Numbered from the stretch's first letter, positions 45,546 through 56,461 are shown. The stretch: 64,000 nt of DNA from Ailurus styani (GCA_002007465.1 LNAC01000346.1:1696322-1760321), one strand, 5' to 3'. The notes: generated from the sequence alone by a model not told the origin. Numbers and translations: made by a program.

Positions 45546-46239
45546 AGGATAATTTTTAATTACAATGACCTAAAGGAAAGAATATCATGCAAATAAGAAC
45601 TGCATTTATTTCAAAGTAGATAATCTATGTCAGATGATTTTGGGGAAGAGAAAAAGGAAATGGTGTTTTTATGGGGGAATAGTGGGAAGAGGCTCTTATT
45701 AGATGACGTCACTGAGATTACAATGAATTGTAAAATGCTTTTCTATCCTTCCCCACTTCCAGCTTCCCCTCCTTTCTCTGTTGCCATCTTCCACACATTC
45801 TTGTTATGTAAGAAGCCAAGTGCAGGTCAAGGGATGTCAGGGTATATTTTCAAATAAAGGGACCCAACGATTAACCTCTGCATTGGCATTTGAACTTGTT
45901 CCTGACAAATAAGTCAATCAAGATGAGAACATTATTTGAGCAGATGTGTTATCAGCATATTTAAAGAAAAAAAAGCCACTGTTATGCCATACTGAGAATG
46001 AATATTTTTTAAAACTTACCAACATATAAATCCTTATGCCTATTTGGCAATTCTGTTATTATGAATGACAAAGAATAGCTGATATACATGTTATTAACTC
46101 TATAAATCACATAAAAGATTGACTTTACAATTCTTAGATACAAGGCCTAAACCCTGAGATATGTATCACATTCCATAGAAAAAAGAGAAATTAATAACTA
46201 ATTTGCCTCTAAATACTCTTAATAAAATTCATTCAAGTT
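45546..46239. other. unclassified DNA
   Basis: The 76-codon plus frame at 45627-45857 has no domain I recognise and no good splice context. Confidence 0.35.
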
Positions 46240-47035
46240 TCATTGTTAAAAACTAGAAAAGGGAATTTAAAAAGATAAAATTAATGAAATAAAAATAGAA
46301 ATAATAAAATTAAAAAGCATGTTCTTCAAAAACACCAGTAAGACCCATGCAGATAATCCTCTTTAAGGTCTAATGAAGGCAAAACAGAGACAAAATGTAT
46401 ACAGAATAAAAAATATCCTGAACATAGACCAAGAAGAGATTTTAAAAAGTTAGAAAACGGGCGCCTGGGTGGCTCAGTAGGTTAAAGCCTCTGCTTTCAG
46501 CTCAGGTCATGATCTCAGCGTCCTGGGATCGAGGCCCGCATCGGGCTCTCTGCTCAGCAGGGAGCCTGCTTCCTCCTCTCCCTGTCTCTCTGCCTGCCTC
46601 TCTGCCTACTTGTAATCTCTCTCTCTGTGTCAAATAAATAAATAAAATCTTTAAAAAAAAATAAAATAAAAAGTTAGAAAACTACATGCTATCAAGATAA
46701 GGAACCTGAAACATGGGGAAAAGTATAACTTTGCAGCAAAGGAGAAATGGCCATCATTGTCCCAAGAGGAAGGAGAGGAAGTAAAACAAACTTCAATTTA
46801 GCAATTACCAAAGAAGAAATGGGGAATCAGTCAAAGCGCTATCATTTAAAAAACAAACAAAAAAGGCATTTACCTTTTAAAAAACAAATAATTCCAATGT
46901 TATTGAAACTTTTCCAGGCCTAGAAAACATTCTTCATTTTATTTCATAACATCAGCCTGATTTTTATAACCAAACGGGAAATTAAAGGTAGTTATAGATC
47001 AAGTTAAGAAACATATATGCAAAATTCTGAGACGT
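46240..47035 (+). mobile_element. L1 ORF2 fragment, plus strand, split by SINE
   Basis: Left part includes GTTCTTCAAAAACACCAGTAAG and AATATCCTGAACATAGACC; after the SINE it continues AGAAAACTACATGC, TTGAAACTTTTCCAGGCC and ATAACATCAGCCTGATTTTTATAACC. These are reverse-transcriptase-domain-proximal L1 segments, heavily eroded. The SINE at 46459 divides it. Confidence 0.65.
46459..46667 (+). mobile_element. young mustelid-type Can-SINE, plus strand
   Basis: A perfect 15-bp duplication AAAAAGTTAGAAAAC lies at 46444-46458 and 46668-46682. The body is consensus-like with duplicated CTCTCTGCCTG units. Confidence 0.97.
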
Positions 47036-47784
47036 TTGTTCACCAATGTAAAGTTGTGAAGCAACGAAGATATTTTCACATCAAAATAAGTGAAAAAGAC
47101 AGAGAAAATTTACTATCAAATCCATTCTGAAACAAAGGCTGTCCATTAATGACTTAACTTGTACTTTGGGTTTCCAATGAAAGGAAATGTTGCATGACAA
47201 TGGGATAAAATACGTTTAGAAAAAAATTAAGATAAAAATCAGTGGCATTCTAACAATGTGATACATCTTAAATATCCTTTCTCTAGGCCTCAGGAACTGT
47301 GGTACTGAAAACTACTAAAAAATCAGGAGTATCTCTAACCATAGTGTTTATTTGTCTTTACTCAGTTAAGATCAAACATGATTAGGCCAAAGTGTGTCTG
47401 AACTACCCTAACTGCTTTTTTATGGAAATATTTTTTCCTTTAATCACCCAGAATCTATTTAAACCTCATCTTCCCTCTCAAATCTAGAACTCATATACTA
47501 CCAGTCAATTAAATATGGAGGGAAAATACTGTCACCAAATATTTGGCTACTTACCCAAAGCTATTTGCACTTTAATCTTTTGTATCTTGAACATCTCTTT
47601 AATGGTACGGAATGAACAACTATGTCTATGGCTACAACAGTATTTGCAAATGCCAGGAAACCAGGAGGGAGAGATGACTTAAAGAAAGCTTCTCATTTTT
47701 TCTTAAAAAAAAAATGTCCAAATTACACTCCCCAATTAAGGTGAGACTTGTAGTTACAATTCTTTAGTCCTTTTTATCTGGTTT
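47036..47784. other. unclassified DNA
   Basis: No supported feature. Confidence 0.4.
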
Positions 47785-47794
47785 AGTCTTTGGC

Positions 47795-47797
47795 ATA

Positions 47798-47831
<34 letters not shown>

Positions 47832-47868
47832 CACATATATATATATATACACATATATATGTATATAT
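47795..47868. repeat. imperfect (TA)n microsatellite at SINE tail
   Basis: About 74 bases of TA repeats interrupted by CATA and CACA. It lies between the left copy of the target duplication and the T-run of the minus SINE, so it was either part of the inserted tail or expanded afterwards. Confidence 0.93.
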
Positions 47869-48070
47869 TTTTTTTTTTAAGATTTTATTTATTAATTTGA
47901 CACAGAGAGAGCGAGAGATCACAAGTAGGCAGAGAGGCAGGCAGAGAGACAGGAGGAAGCAGACTCCCTGCTGAGAAGGGAGCCCAATGCGGGGCTGAAT
48001 CCCAGGACCCTGACATCATGACCTGAGCCGGAGGCAGAGGCTTTAACCCACTGAGCCACCCAGATGCCCC
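47869..48070 (-). mobile_element. mustelid-type Can-SINE, minus strand
   Basis: The target duplication AGTCTTTGGCATAT / AGTCTTTGGTATAT lies at 47785-47798 and 48071-48084, outside the (TA)n run. The body is near consensus. The 73-codon minus frame is the SINE. Confidence 0.94.
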
Positions 48071-48159
48071 AGTCTTTGGTATATTAAAGAACGGGAGGGA
48101 AGGCAATACTTCTCTAAGGAGGAGAAACCAGGTAAACCTGTTTGGGATTGTAGAGGCCT

Positions 48160-48500
48160 TTTCTCAGCAAAAACCAGAGAAAAGCTACAGCCTTAAATCT
48201 ACAGAATAACACTGTCCATGTGATAGGCCTAGGGAAGGCAAACATAAGGTACTGGCTCTGCACTGGGGGAATTTTACAGTCTAGCAAAGGAGATATACAT
48301 TGAGCAGAAGTGGTAGGTGTTTCTGAGAAGCATATGCCCAAAATGCTACAGAAAGACAAAAGAAGGGTGCTTAGGGCCATCTTGTGAGGTGCAGAAAGGG
48401 AAGGTTTCTGGGGCAAATACAATTGACTTGAGCTGAACTGAAGGATGGGGAACACTTGAGCTGGTAGAGAGCATGCATTACAGCATGGACAGAGTCCAAA
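48160..48500 (-). mobile_element. L2 LINE 3' region, minus strand
   Basis: On the minus strand: CAAGTGTTCCCCATCCTTCAG, CCCAGAAACCTTCCCTTTCTG, GCCCTAAGCACCC, TTTCTGTAGCATTTTGGGC, TCTCCTTTGCTAGACTG. This is the L2 3' region ('..gaagccttccctgac..', '..ccactagactgtgagc..'). It carries the longest open frame in the window (156 codons, minus, 48114-48584), which is therefore not a gene. Confidence 0.65.
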
Positions 48501-50157
48501 GAGGAAGTCCAATAGCATCTGCCTGTTTACAGGCTGGGTCTGCCTTCTTGTACTTTGCTTTGTATGGTTTGAAGTTAAATACATAGAATCCTTCCTTTAA
48601 AAGAATGTGGTTCTGCACTGTGTGGTTTTAATCCATTAGTATAAAATTCAGGCCAGGGTAGGGGTAGCGTGTGTGCGGGTGTCTGTTCACATAAAGATGC
48701 CTTCTGCTTTAGAGAATATGTGCTTTTAAAAGGATTTGGAAATAGTCCAATCCTTTTTTTTGCTGACTCTGTTGTCTGCATAGCGAATTAGGAAAGACAG
48801 TGTCGGTCCTGCTAGATTTTATCTTAATCTTCACATGGATCCTTTTATTATTTAACAGTCTTCAGGAACGGGCCAGAAAGGGATGCCAGAGTGTGTGTTT
48901 TTCTTCTCCTTCCTTTTTTTGGGCTGCTCACATGTACGATACACTTACAAACAGCAGGTTTTAATCTACCTCTTTGAAAGACTGGCTTTAAAAATAAACC
49001 GTGCTTTTAAATTAGATATACTACTTGTAAGAGGGACCTAAATGTGTGTGTGTGTGCATGTGTATGCGTGTGTGGATGTTTAATCTCCAAACCATTGTAG
49101 GTGAGATCTCAAAAGCCTCTTTTTATTATTTAGTCTTGATAGATTTCTGACATAATAAAAGTGATCGCCTCCAATAGAGAGCTAGGTAAAGGTGGCATAT
49201 ACCAGCTTAATGTATATAAAACAAGAACCTGATTTGCAGGTGGAGAGCTGCAGGACAGTTCTACAGGGCTAACGTTTAGGTTTTTAAATACTAGTAAAAT
49301 ATGAAGCTCTATTCCAGGGATTTTAAAGAAAGCTGCAGTTACAAATACCAGTCAATAAATCACTGCAGCTAGAAACTGAGCCACGAAATTTAATTTCAAG
49401 TAGACTTCTGATGATTTTCATAAGCAATTTACCTATGTAGAATGATGATAATATACTGAAATTTTCCCACAATTACAGGTAAATGTTTGCACCTGGATGC
49501 CTTTCTCCCCCCAAATGGGTTGTATATTCTTCTAAAAATTTTCCTGATTTTAAAATGTCTGCATATATCTAAAGGACAGATTGTGGTCTTTAGTAATATA
49601 ATGAGTTCTTTAGGGTTTACTCCATATAAGCTCTTTTCCCTTTTGTACTCTGCATACTTAACACTCACATGCTAATATTAGCACTAATGCCTTAGGCCTA
49701 AATAGCAATAATTACTGGATGACATACTGGCTTCTATTTAAGTTGACAACTCAATAACTTGACATATGCATTACATCTCTATTACACTGGAATCTAAATG
49801 GCACTTTATAAAGCATTCCTTTTATATTTAGTTCACTGACTGATCAGACTGGAGCTTGTGCTCATCATGTGTCTATTAAAGACTAGTGAATGTGTCATTA
49901 TTTCTAAGACCTTGCCAGTGGTAGATAATGGAATCATGGAAAGCTGTATTTACAGAGAAATGTTGAGGTTTTGATAATATGTGTTTCTTAGACAAGTAAG
50001 AGTCAAAGAAAGTTTTATAATTTTTTAATACATAGTATAAAAAGTTATTCTATGTATACAATGCTATACTTAAATTCAGCCCAGGACATTAGGTATATCT
50101 TTTGTAAGTCCACTTTGGTCTTTTCAAAGATTTTCAATAAACAAATCCACTTTAGAA
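48501..50157. other. repeat-poor tract, mixed composition
   Basis: Over 1.6 kb without a recognisable transposable element, with more balanced composition around 48600-49400 than in most of the window. A degenerate TG run sits at 49044-49078. I see no exon. It is a candidate location for conserved non-coding or regulatory sequence, which I cannot prove without alignment. Confidence 0.4.
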
Positions 50158-50167
50158 AATACTTTTT

Positions 50168-50378
50168 TTTTCCAAGATTTTATTTAAATTCAAGTTAGTA
50201 AACATATAGTGTAGTATTAGTCTCAGGAGTAAAATTCAGTAATTCATCACTTGCATATAATGTGCAGTGCTCATTACAGTAAGTGTCTTTCTTAATGCCC
50301 ATCACTGATTTACCCTATCCCCACACCCAGCTCCCCTCCAGGCACCCTCAGTTCATTCCCTATAGTCAAAACAAGACA
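50168..50378 (-). mobile_element. L1 3' end, 5'-truncated, minus strand
   Basis: CAAGTTAGTAAACATATAGTGTAG, TCATCACTTGCATATAATG and CCCATCACTGATTTACCC match the reverse of a carnivore L1 3' UTR. A short AATACTTTT duplication brackets it (about 50158-50167 and 50379-50387). The insertion is only about 210 bp. Confidence 0.8.
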
Positions 50379-50387
50379 ATACTTTTC

Positions 50388-51060
50388 ATATTTTAGGCAA
50401 TTTTGTTATGACAGTGTTTCAATTAGCATAATGTAGAGTGTAATGATTATAAAATATCTGTTATTATCGAAAGTTCAAAAAGTCTAGAATGTTTTAATCC
50501 ATTCTAAAATGTAATAGATTTTAAAATATGAATGTTCCTTCTCCTCTCCTTTCCTTTCCTGTCTTCTCTTCTCCCTACTCCTCCAAAAGACATAAGACAG
50601 GAGTAGTAATGCAGACAGGGATAGGGTTTACATGGAGTGAGACAATCAGTATGGGCAAAAGGTGGCCATTAACAGCAGCCCAAAGGTTTATGAATCAGAG
50701 CCACGTGGTGAGGACAGCCTGGCAGTCTTGAGAGATTAGCCACACATAGGGGATTTAACAAATATGTAAATATATTAAGGATGATGGGATCCACATTTCT
50801 CACTGACAAAGAATGAAGGTATAAATATGAAAAGATTTGGGCACTGGAATACAACATTAATCATGAACACACCTAGTGTTCACCTGACTTCTCAACTTCC
50901 ACATACCATTCTCCATAGAAAGGATCAGAGATGGTTAGAGAAATAACTGAATACAGCGTGGGGCAGAAAAAGTATAATATGATCTAGAACATCATGCTCT
51001 GACAGTAAAGAAAGACTCAAAAAAACAAAACAAAACAAAACACTAGAGTATAACAGAAGA
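50388..51060. other. unclassified DNA
   Basis: Only an (AAAAC)n run near 51019-51042 is notable. The 67-codon plus frame at 50528-50731 shows no domain. Confidence 0.35.
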
Positions 51061-51870
51061 ATTCAGAAGTCAGTATGTAGGGCTTCCCAGTGGCTAAATA
51101 GAAGACAATCTAATCATTTGTTTAGATAATGATACTAACAGATGATAGCCTACTGAATAAAAGAGGAATTGATGAATGAACACTGATATAAATAAATAAA
51201 CTAATAGATAAATGGAAAGGAATACAAGTAAAAGTAATGGAAAATCACAATTTGTTGCCATTGTAGCCAAAATTCATACAAGCAATAAACATCAATAACT
51301 GCTAAAACTAGTGGGTGACAGTGGGTTGAAGAATTAGATATTTACATAGTTTCAAGTTACCTCCACACAAAATTCTTATTAATTACAAAGGAAAAAAGAG
51401 TGGAAAAACTTGGCTGACATAATTTGCTCTAATTATGTGAACAAAGTTCACACAAGAGCTGGGACAAAAAAAAATGATGGGAAACATGATGGGAAACAAA
51501 ACACAAAAAACAAAAATGCAGAATCATTTCTGTGATATTTCTGCCAAGAAGATGTATAACTGGACTTTCTTCATGAGAAAACATTAGACAAACCCAAATT
51601 AAGATATATTCTACAAAATAACAGCCCTGCAGTCTTGAAACATATGAAGGTCATGAAATCAGAAAAAGACTGAGGAAGGTTCTTGAATGAAGCAGGCTAG
51701 AAAGATATGACAATTGGGTACATTATGATCCTGGAGTGGATGCTTTTATTATAAAGGACATTTGAAGTGAAACTTCAAAAGGTTCTGTGGATGAATGTTC
51801 TTTGCATTATTCTTGCTACTTTTCAGTAAGTTTGAAGTTATTTCAAAATAAAGCCAGTTTTAAAAATGAA
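51061..51870 (+). mobile_element. old L1ME-type 3' end, plus strand
   Basis: It follows an old L1 3' UTR: AATCATTTCTGTGATATTTCTGCC, ACATTAGACAAACCCAAATTAAG, TCTACAAAATAACAGCCC, GATCCTGGAGTGGATGC and the terminus AGTTTGAAGTTATTTCAAAATAAA. Left limit approximate. Confidence 0.7.
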
Positions 51871-51944
51871 AAAGCAGGTTCTATATTTCTAAATGCTTTA
51901 AAAATAACTATATTGAAGTAACATCAATAAAAAAGCTGCACATA

Positions 51945-52166
51945 GCCACTATGGAAAACAGTATGGAGGTTCCTCAAAAAGTTGAAAATAGAGCTACCCT
52001 ACGACCCAGCAATTGCACTACTGGGTATTTACCATAAAGATACAAATGTAGTGATCTGAAGGGGCACGTGCACCCCAATGTTTTTAGCAACAATGTCCAT
52101 AATAGCCAAACCGTGGAAAGAGCCAAGATGTCCATCAACAGATTAATGGATAAAGAATATGTGAGT

Positions 52167-52216
<50 letters not shown>

Positions 52217-52626
52217 GGAATATTATGCAGCCATCAAAAAACCCTGAAATCTTGCCATTTGCAACAACATGGATGCAACTAGAGGGTATTATGCTAAGCG
52301 AAATAAGTCAATCAGAGAAAGACAATTATCATATGATCTCACTGATATGAGGAATTTGAGAAACAAGACAGAGGATCATAGGAGAAGAGGGAGGGGGATG
52401 AAACAAGACGAAACCAGAGAGGGAGACAGACCATAAGAGACTCTTAATCTCAGGAAACAAAAGGGTTGCTGGAGGGGAGGGGGGCGGGAGGGATAGGGTG
52501 GCTAGGTGATGGACATTGGGGAGGTATGTGCTATGGTGAATGCTGTGAATTGTAAGACTGATAAATCTCAGACCTGTACCCCGAAGAAAATAATACATTA
52601 TGTGTTAATTTAAAAATGTAAAAAAA
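51945..52626 (+). mobile_element. young carnivore L1, 5'-truncated, plus strand
   Basis: It follows the distal ORF2 and 3' UTR of the carnivore L1: GAAAACAGTATGGAGGTTCC, CCAGCAATTGCACTACTGGG, ATGGAATATTATGCAGCC, GCAACAACATGGATGCAAC, ATGCTAAGCGAAATAAGTC, GACTCTTAATCTCAGGAAAC and an A tail. A 15-bp duplication AAAAAGCTGCACATA / AAAAAGCTTCACATA lies at 51930-51944 and about 52626-52640. It is about 680 bp long, so almost all of the element is missing at the 5' end. Confidence 0.9.
52172..52213. repeat. (AC)21 microsatellite inside the young L1
   Basis: A perfect run of AC between GTGAGTTATAT and AATGGAATATTATG, where the L1 family has a short TATATACAC stretch. It has therefore expanded within the inserted copy. 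Confidence 0.97.
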
Positions 52627-52830
52627 AAAAGCTTCACATATTTAATGTACACAATTTGATGAGTTCTGACATATACATATACCTATGAAAACATTATCAC
52701 AACAAAGGCACCAATTCCATCCTCCCTGGCCCCACTTTGTGTTTGTGTGTGTGTATGTGTGTGTGTAAGAACACTTAACATGAGACCTATCCACTTAACA
52801 CATACCTTAAGTGAACATTACAGTATTCTT

Positions 52831-54120
52831 AAATATAAATGCTTCTTTTAGAGAAACATTTTTCTTTGTTTTAACCTGTTTCATTTGTGGGACATGCAGT
52901 TTAGATTTTGCCTGATTCTCAGCATATGCTCACGCAGAAACTTCCCATGACACAGTAATAGAGATATAAGATCAGCAACTATGGGAGGAGTGCTTTTGAA
53001 CTTCCCTTTTATTTCCTTTGACCTGGACACCTGCATCCGGGATGGTATCTCCCTAAGTTCGTCATGACAGTGCAATAGGAAATGGCAATCTTATCAAACT
53101 TCCTGGAAATCCTTCTTTCCCAAGGAAAACAAGGATTAAGCAAAGATTCCCTTCACAGTGCTTCACTGTGTCCTCCAAAAGTGAATTAGTTAACAGATAC
53201 CCTGAAGGAATGGTAGTTTTGTGACAGAAAACCACATCATATCCATATTTATTAACTGCCCTTCAAACAGAGTAGCAATTTCCCTTGAGATTGTGCCCTC
53301 GCAAACAATATAATGTCCAAAGCTTCACATAAGACATGTCATTAACTGCACAACTATCTATCATGTGGTCTGCCTCATTGTGTTCAATTTCTTTTTTTTT
53401 TTCTGCTGATGCCAAATAACACAGAATTTCCCAGCAGCAAATAAATGCAACACCACAAAGAATGAGTACAGAAGGCAGTTCATGTACTTCATAGGAAGGA
53501 AGAAGGAAACAGGATGAGGTCAAGGAGAAAAACAGGGCTGAAGGGCATAGAGGGGCGAAATGTTGCAAGAGGACTGAGGGGCATCTGGAAGTGTCTATGA
53601 ATCAATCACCAAAGCAGACCACATACCACATTTGTCTGTTCTGACAGTCTGAAATTGACCAATAAAGCAGCCAAAAAATACTTTGAAAATTATCACAATG
53701 TATCCAAATGACAGATGTCAAAAGATCATCCATTTTTTCTGAAAGCTGTGTGGGAATATCATTTCATTATTTTAAATTCATATTAATTTCACATATATCT
53801 AGTTGAATGTCTGCTATTCCCAAACTGTTAGAGATTATGAAGGCTATACAAGGATAAGCGTGGTATAATATCTGACATTAGAAAGCTGAATATCTGTGAG
53901 GTGGCATTACTCTAGCATAGAGAAGAATATGATATATTCCTTTGGTTTTTGGCTTTTGTTCTTTGGAGTCAAGGGTTTCGAAGGGGATAACAAAGAAAAA
54001 CATTGCATAACTTGGTCAAACCTATACATGTTTGCCAGTAAAGTGGAAACTAAAAAAGATCCTTAAAAAATAACAGGTAATTTTGGGTGGGGACTACAGA
54101 GAATTCCCATCTTAGAATCA
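52831..54120. other. unclassified DNA
   Basis: About 1.3 kb with no repeat I can name. Two minus frames (64 codons at 52881-53075; 101 codons at 53263-53568) lack a recognisable domain or splice sites that would make them convincing. Confidence 0.4.
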
Positions 54121-54134
54121 AAAATGTCTTTTCT

Positions 54135-54310
54135 GGGGAGCTGGGATGGCTCAGTCGTTGAGCGTCTGCCTTCGGGTAGGTCATAATCCCTACCCGACTC
54201 CCTGCTCAGCGGGAAGCCTGCTTCTCCCTCTCCCACTCCCCCTGCTAGTGTTCCCTCTCTCATTGTCTCTCTGTCAAATAAATAAATAAAATATTTAAAA
54301 ATAATTTTTT
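54135..54310 (+). mobile_element. arctoid-type Can-SINE with internal deletion, plus strand
   Basis: GGGGAGCTGGGATGGCTCAG to AAATAAATAAATAAAATATTT. The arm between GGTCATAATCC and the CTCCCTGCTCAGC middle has lost about 20 bases. No clear target duplication. Confidence 0.92.
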
Positions 54311-54331
54311 AAATTACTTTTTCTATTGTAG

Positions 54332-54475
54332 GCTGTGAAGAACTATCAAGGGTCCAGCATCAAGAATAAGGGAGCCCCTGAGAAGTCCAAAAGCAATGGT
54401 GGAGTCACAGTTTGTAAGGAGAGAAACAGTACATTGAGAAGAACGTGCACAGAATCAAGGAGAAAAGACAAGTGA
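54332..54475 (+). other. possible 3' exon after a splice-acceptor-like site
   Basis: CTTTTTCTATTGTAG (ending at 54331) is a reasonable acceptor: pyrimidine tract plus AG. After it, a 47-codon frame stays open to TGA at 54473-54475, rich in Lys, Arg and Ser. I do not recognise the peptide. No matching upstream exon, donor or nearby poly(A) signal could be identified, and the SINE immediately upstream occupies the usual branch-point region's neighbourhood. Chance is the likeliest explanation. Confidence 0.12.
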
Positions 54476-54665
54476 CCTACTTCAATATTTGCCTAAGGCC
54501 AGCCTTGATAGTACACCTGTCACATTAAAACTTGCAGAGCTAATAAGGAAAATACAGGACTCTTTACACTGCCCTCAGACCACTTGCTCACACAGTCCCA
54601 ACACCATCAGTGCCTTAAGGAGCTTCTGCTTTTGATGCCGACATTTTCTTTCCCTCTCTCTTTCC

Positions 54666-54668
<3 letters not shown>

Positions 54669-54714
<46 letters not shown>
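54669..54714. repeat. (TG)23 microsatellite
   Basis: A perfect 46-base TG run preceded by a CTTTCCCTCTC-type pyrimidine tract. Confidence 0.97.
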
Positions 54715-54717
<3 letters not shown>

Positions 54718-55384
54718 CTTGTTTTTTTATGTGTTATTTGCTGTACACCAAACAATGTAAATAGGTATATGGATTTCAGCTGTTTTTAGAGAGCACTTGC
54801 TCAGGACAAAGGAAAGGGAAAAGAAAAGCTGTTATACATTTTCTGCCAAACGCTTCCTTGCTCAAAGTTTAGATTCACCTTGAAAAAGACCTGCTTGCAA
54901 AAAATATATGGAATTCCCAGTGTTATGATTCACAAGGTCTGTGTCTGAATTGAAAAATAACAACCTAGAACAGGAAATATATTTTTTCTTGATATTTACA
55001 GTGATTTTTTTATGGCTTGCTCCGGGCATTTCGTTTATTAACTGTAAGTCTTAAAAATAAAGATAATTTTTGGAAAAAATGAACCATGGATGGAAATGTA
55101 ATGAAAAGAAAATTAAATAAGCCTTTCAAGTGCCAAAAAAATAGCAAACCCAACAGAGGTTGTTTGTAAAAATATAACTGTAATATCCTGAATTTGATCA
55201 TAACTTAGAATCTACACAGTCCTCCTTTTGAGTGAGCTAGGACAAATTTAGCTATAGGAAATCACGGGGAAAAAAAAGAAATTATTCTTTAAAGGAGTAC
55301 TCAGGTTAATGTTTCTTCCTCATCTTTGCTTTTTCCAAAAGTCATCCATTTCCAATTGACCTGAAGCAGTTTACAATTTATTAA
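54715..55384. other. unclassified DNA
   Basis: No supported feature. Confidence 0.35.
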
Positions 55385-55460
55385 CACTAATAGCTACCAT
55401 TGTTGAGTGATAATCCTGCCTGGCATCATGTAAAGGATTTTACTACATGTGAAATACTAG
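55385..55460 (-). mobile_element. MIR SINE fragment, minus strand
   Basis: TAATAGCTACCATTGTTGAGTGATAATCCTGCC and ATGTAAAGGATTTTAC follow the reverse MIR 3' end. Confidence 0.55.
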
Positions 55461-56249
55461 GATATATTTTCAAGCAGTCTCCAACGCATATGTGTATCAT
55501 CTGGGAGGAATAGCTTATTCAACTACAGAACAGTGTAAGACAGCTTGGGGAAGGGTTGTTTTAAAAAATCATTTTAAGGAATTTGAGCAAATTGTTTCTA
55601 CTTTAAGCAATACTAATATTAACCACTTTTCCAGATTTCTTTCCTTGATCAAAACTTTGGGCCAACTACAGGGTTTTAAGACCATAAGAAAAAGTATTAT
55701 AATCATTTTCTATAAAGTAGATATAGAATGTAGGATGATTTCCCTAGAAAATATCAGCCTCCACTGTATTTTCTATATTGTGCTCATATGTTGTATACAT
55801 TGTCATTTTATTTGAAAATGACATCAATGTAAAATAAACATATATAGGATTTTGGAATTTGGTTAATTGTTTGGACAGCTCTTTAAGTGTTCTGTGTTGG
55901 ATATTTCATTAAATGCATAGTTATGCACCTGTATACCATATAAATATATAATGTTATATGTTTAAATAATATCATATATACAAAATTTCCTTTAGAATAT
56001 TAAATATATTATTTCACAGTTTATTAGCTTTCAGTGTTGCTGAAAGCCACACAATTCCCAATTCTTTGTAGATGGGTCAATTTTTCCTTCTTCGGAGATA
56101 TACAGAAATAAATCTTCATTCCCTGCTGTTCCAAAATTTTGCCATGATCTGCAGCGGTGGAGGGTCTATTTTCATTTACTGTTCTGGCATTTGATAAGGT
56201 CTTTATACCTAAAAACACATCCTTCAGTCATTGGAAGTTTCCTTTTTAT
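55461..56249. other. unclassified AT-rich DNA
   Basis: The 107-codon plus frame at 55492-55815 has no recognised domain and an AT-rich composition matching chance. Confidence 0.35.
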
Positions 56250-56263
56250 TTTTTCTTATTTTT

Positions 56264-56461
56264 TTTTAATTTTATTTTTTTTATTTATATTTGACAGAGA
56301 GAGACACAGTGAGAGAGGGAACACAAGCAGGGGGAGTGGGAGAGGGAGAAGCAGGCTCTCCACTGAGCAGGGAGCCCAATGTGAGGCTCGGTCCCGGGAC
56401 CCTGGGATCATGACCTGAGCCAAAGGCAGACCCTTAACCACCTGAGCCACCCAGGTGCCCC
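56264..56461 (-). mobile_element. arctoid-type Can-SINE, minus strand, in an L1 T-run
   Basis: The minus-strand body has the older CCCACTCCCCCTGCTTGTG block. A duplication TTTTTCTTATTTTT occurs at about 56250-56263 and 56466-56479. The insertion target appears to be the T-rich end of the L1 that follows. Confidence 0.92.

Larger units (their letters stand above)
51895..52830 (-). mobile_element. old L1 3' UTR, minus strand, split by a younger L1
   Basis: The left piece TATATTGAAGTAACATCAATAAAAAAGC joins across the younger L1 to TTTAATGTACACAATTTGATGAG, TTCTGACATATACATATACC and AAAACATTATCACAACAAAGG, which together read as the reverse of an L1M 3' UTR. The right part includes a GTGTGTGTG run at 52741-52768. 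Confidence 0.72.

Noticed and set aside
47795..47868. (TA)n considered as a replication origin or matrix attachment site
   Set aside because: The run is fully explained as a microsatellite at a SINE tail.
48114..48584. Longest open frame in the window, 156 codons, minus strand
   Set aside because: It lies across an L2 3' region in its sense orientation. No domain or signal is recognisable, and there is no splice or promoter context.
53263..53568. 101-codon minus frame with an acidic/His segment
   Set aside because: I could not link it to any protein family, and it has no start context, splice site or homologous partner. It could be re-examined by tBLASTn, but I do not support it as a gene.
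55492..55815. 107-codon plus frame
   Set aside because: No recognisable domain or splice context, and composition matches chance AT-rich sequence.
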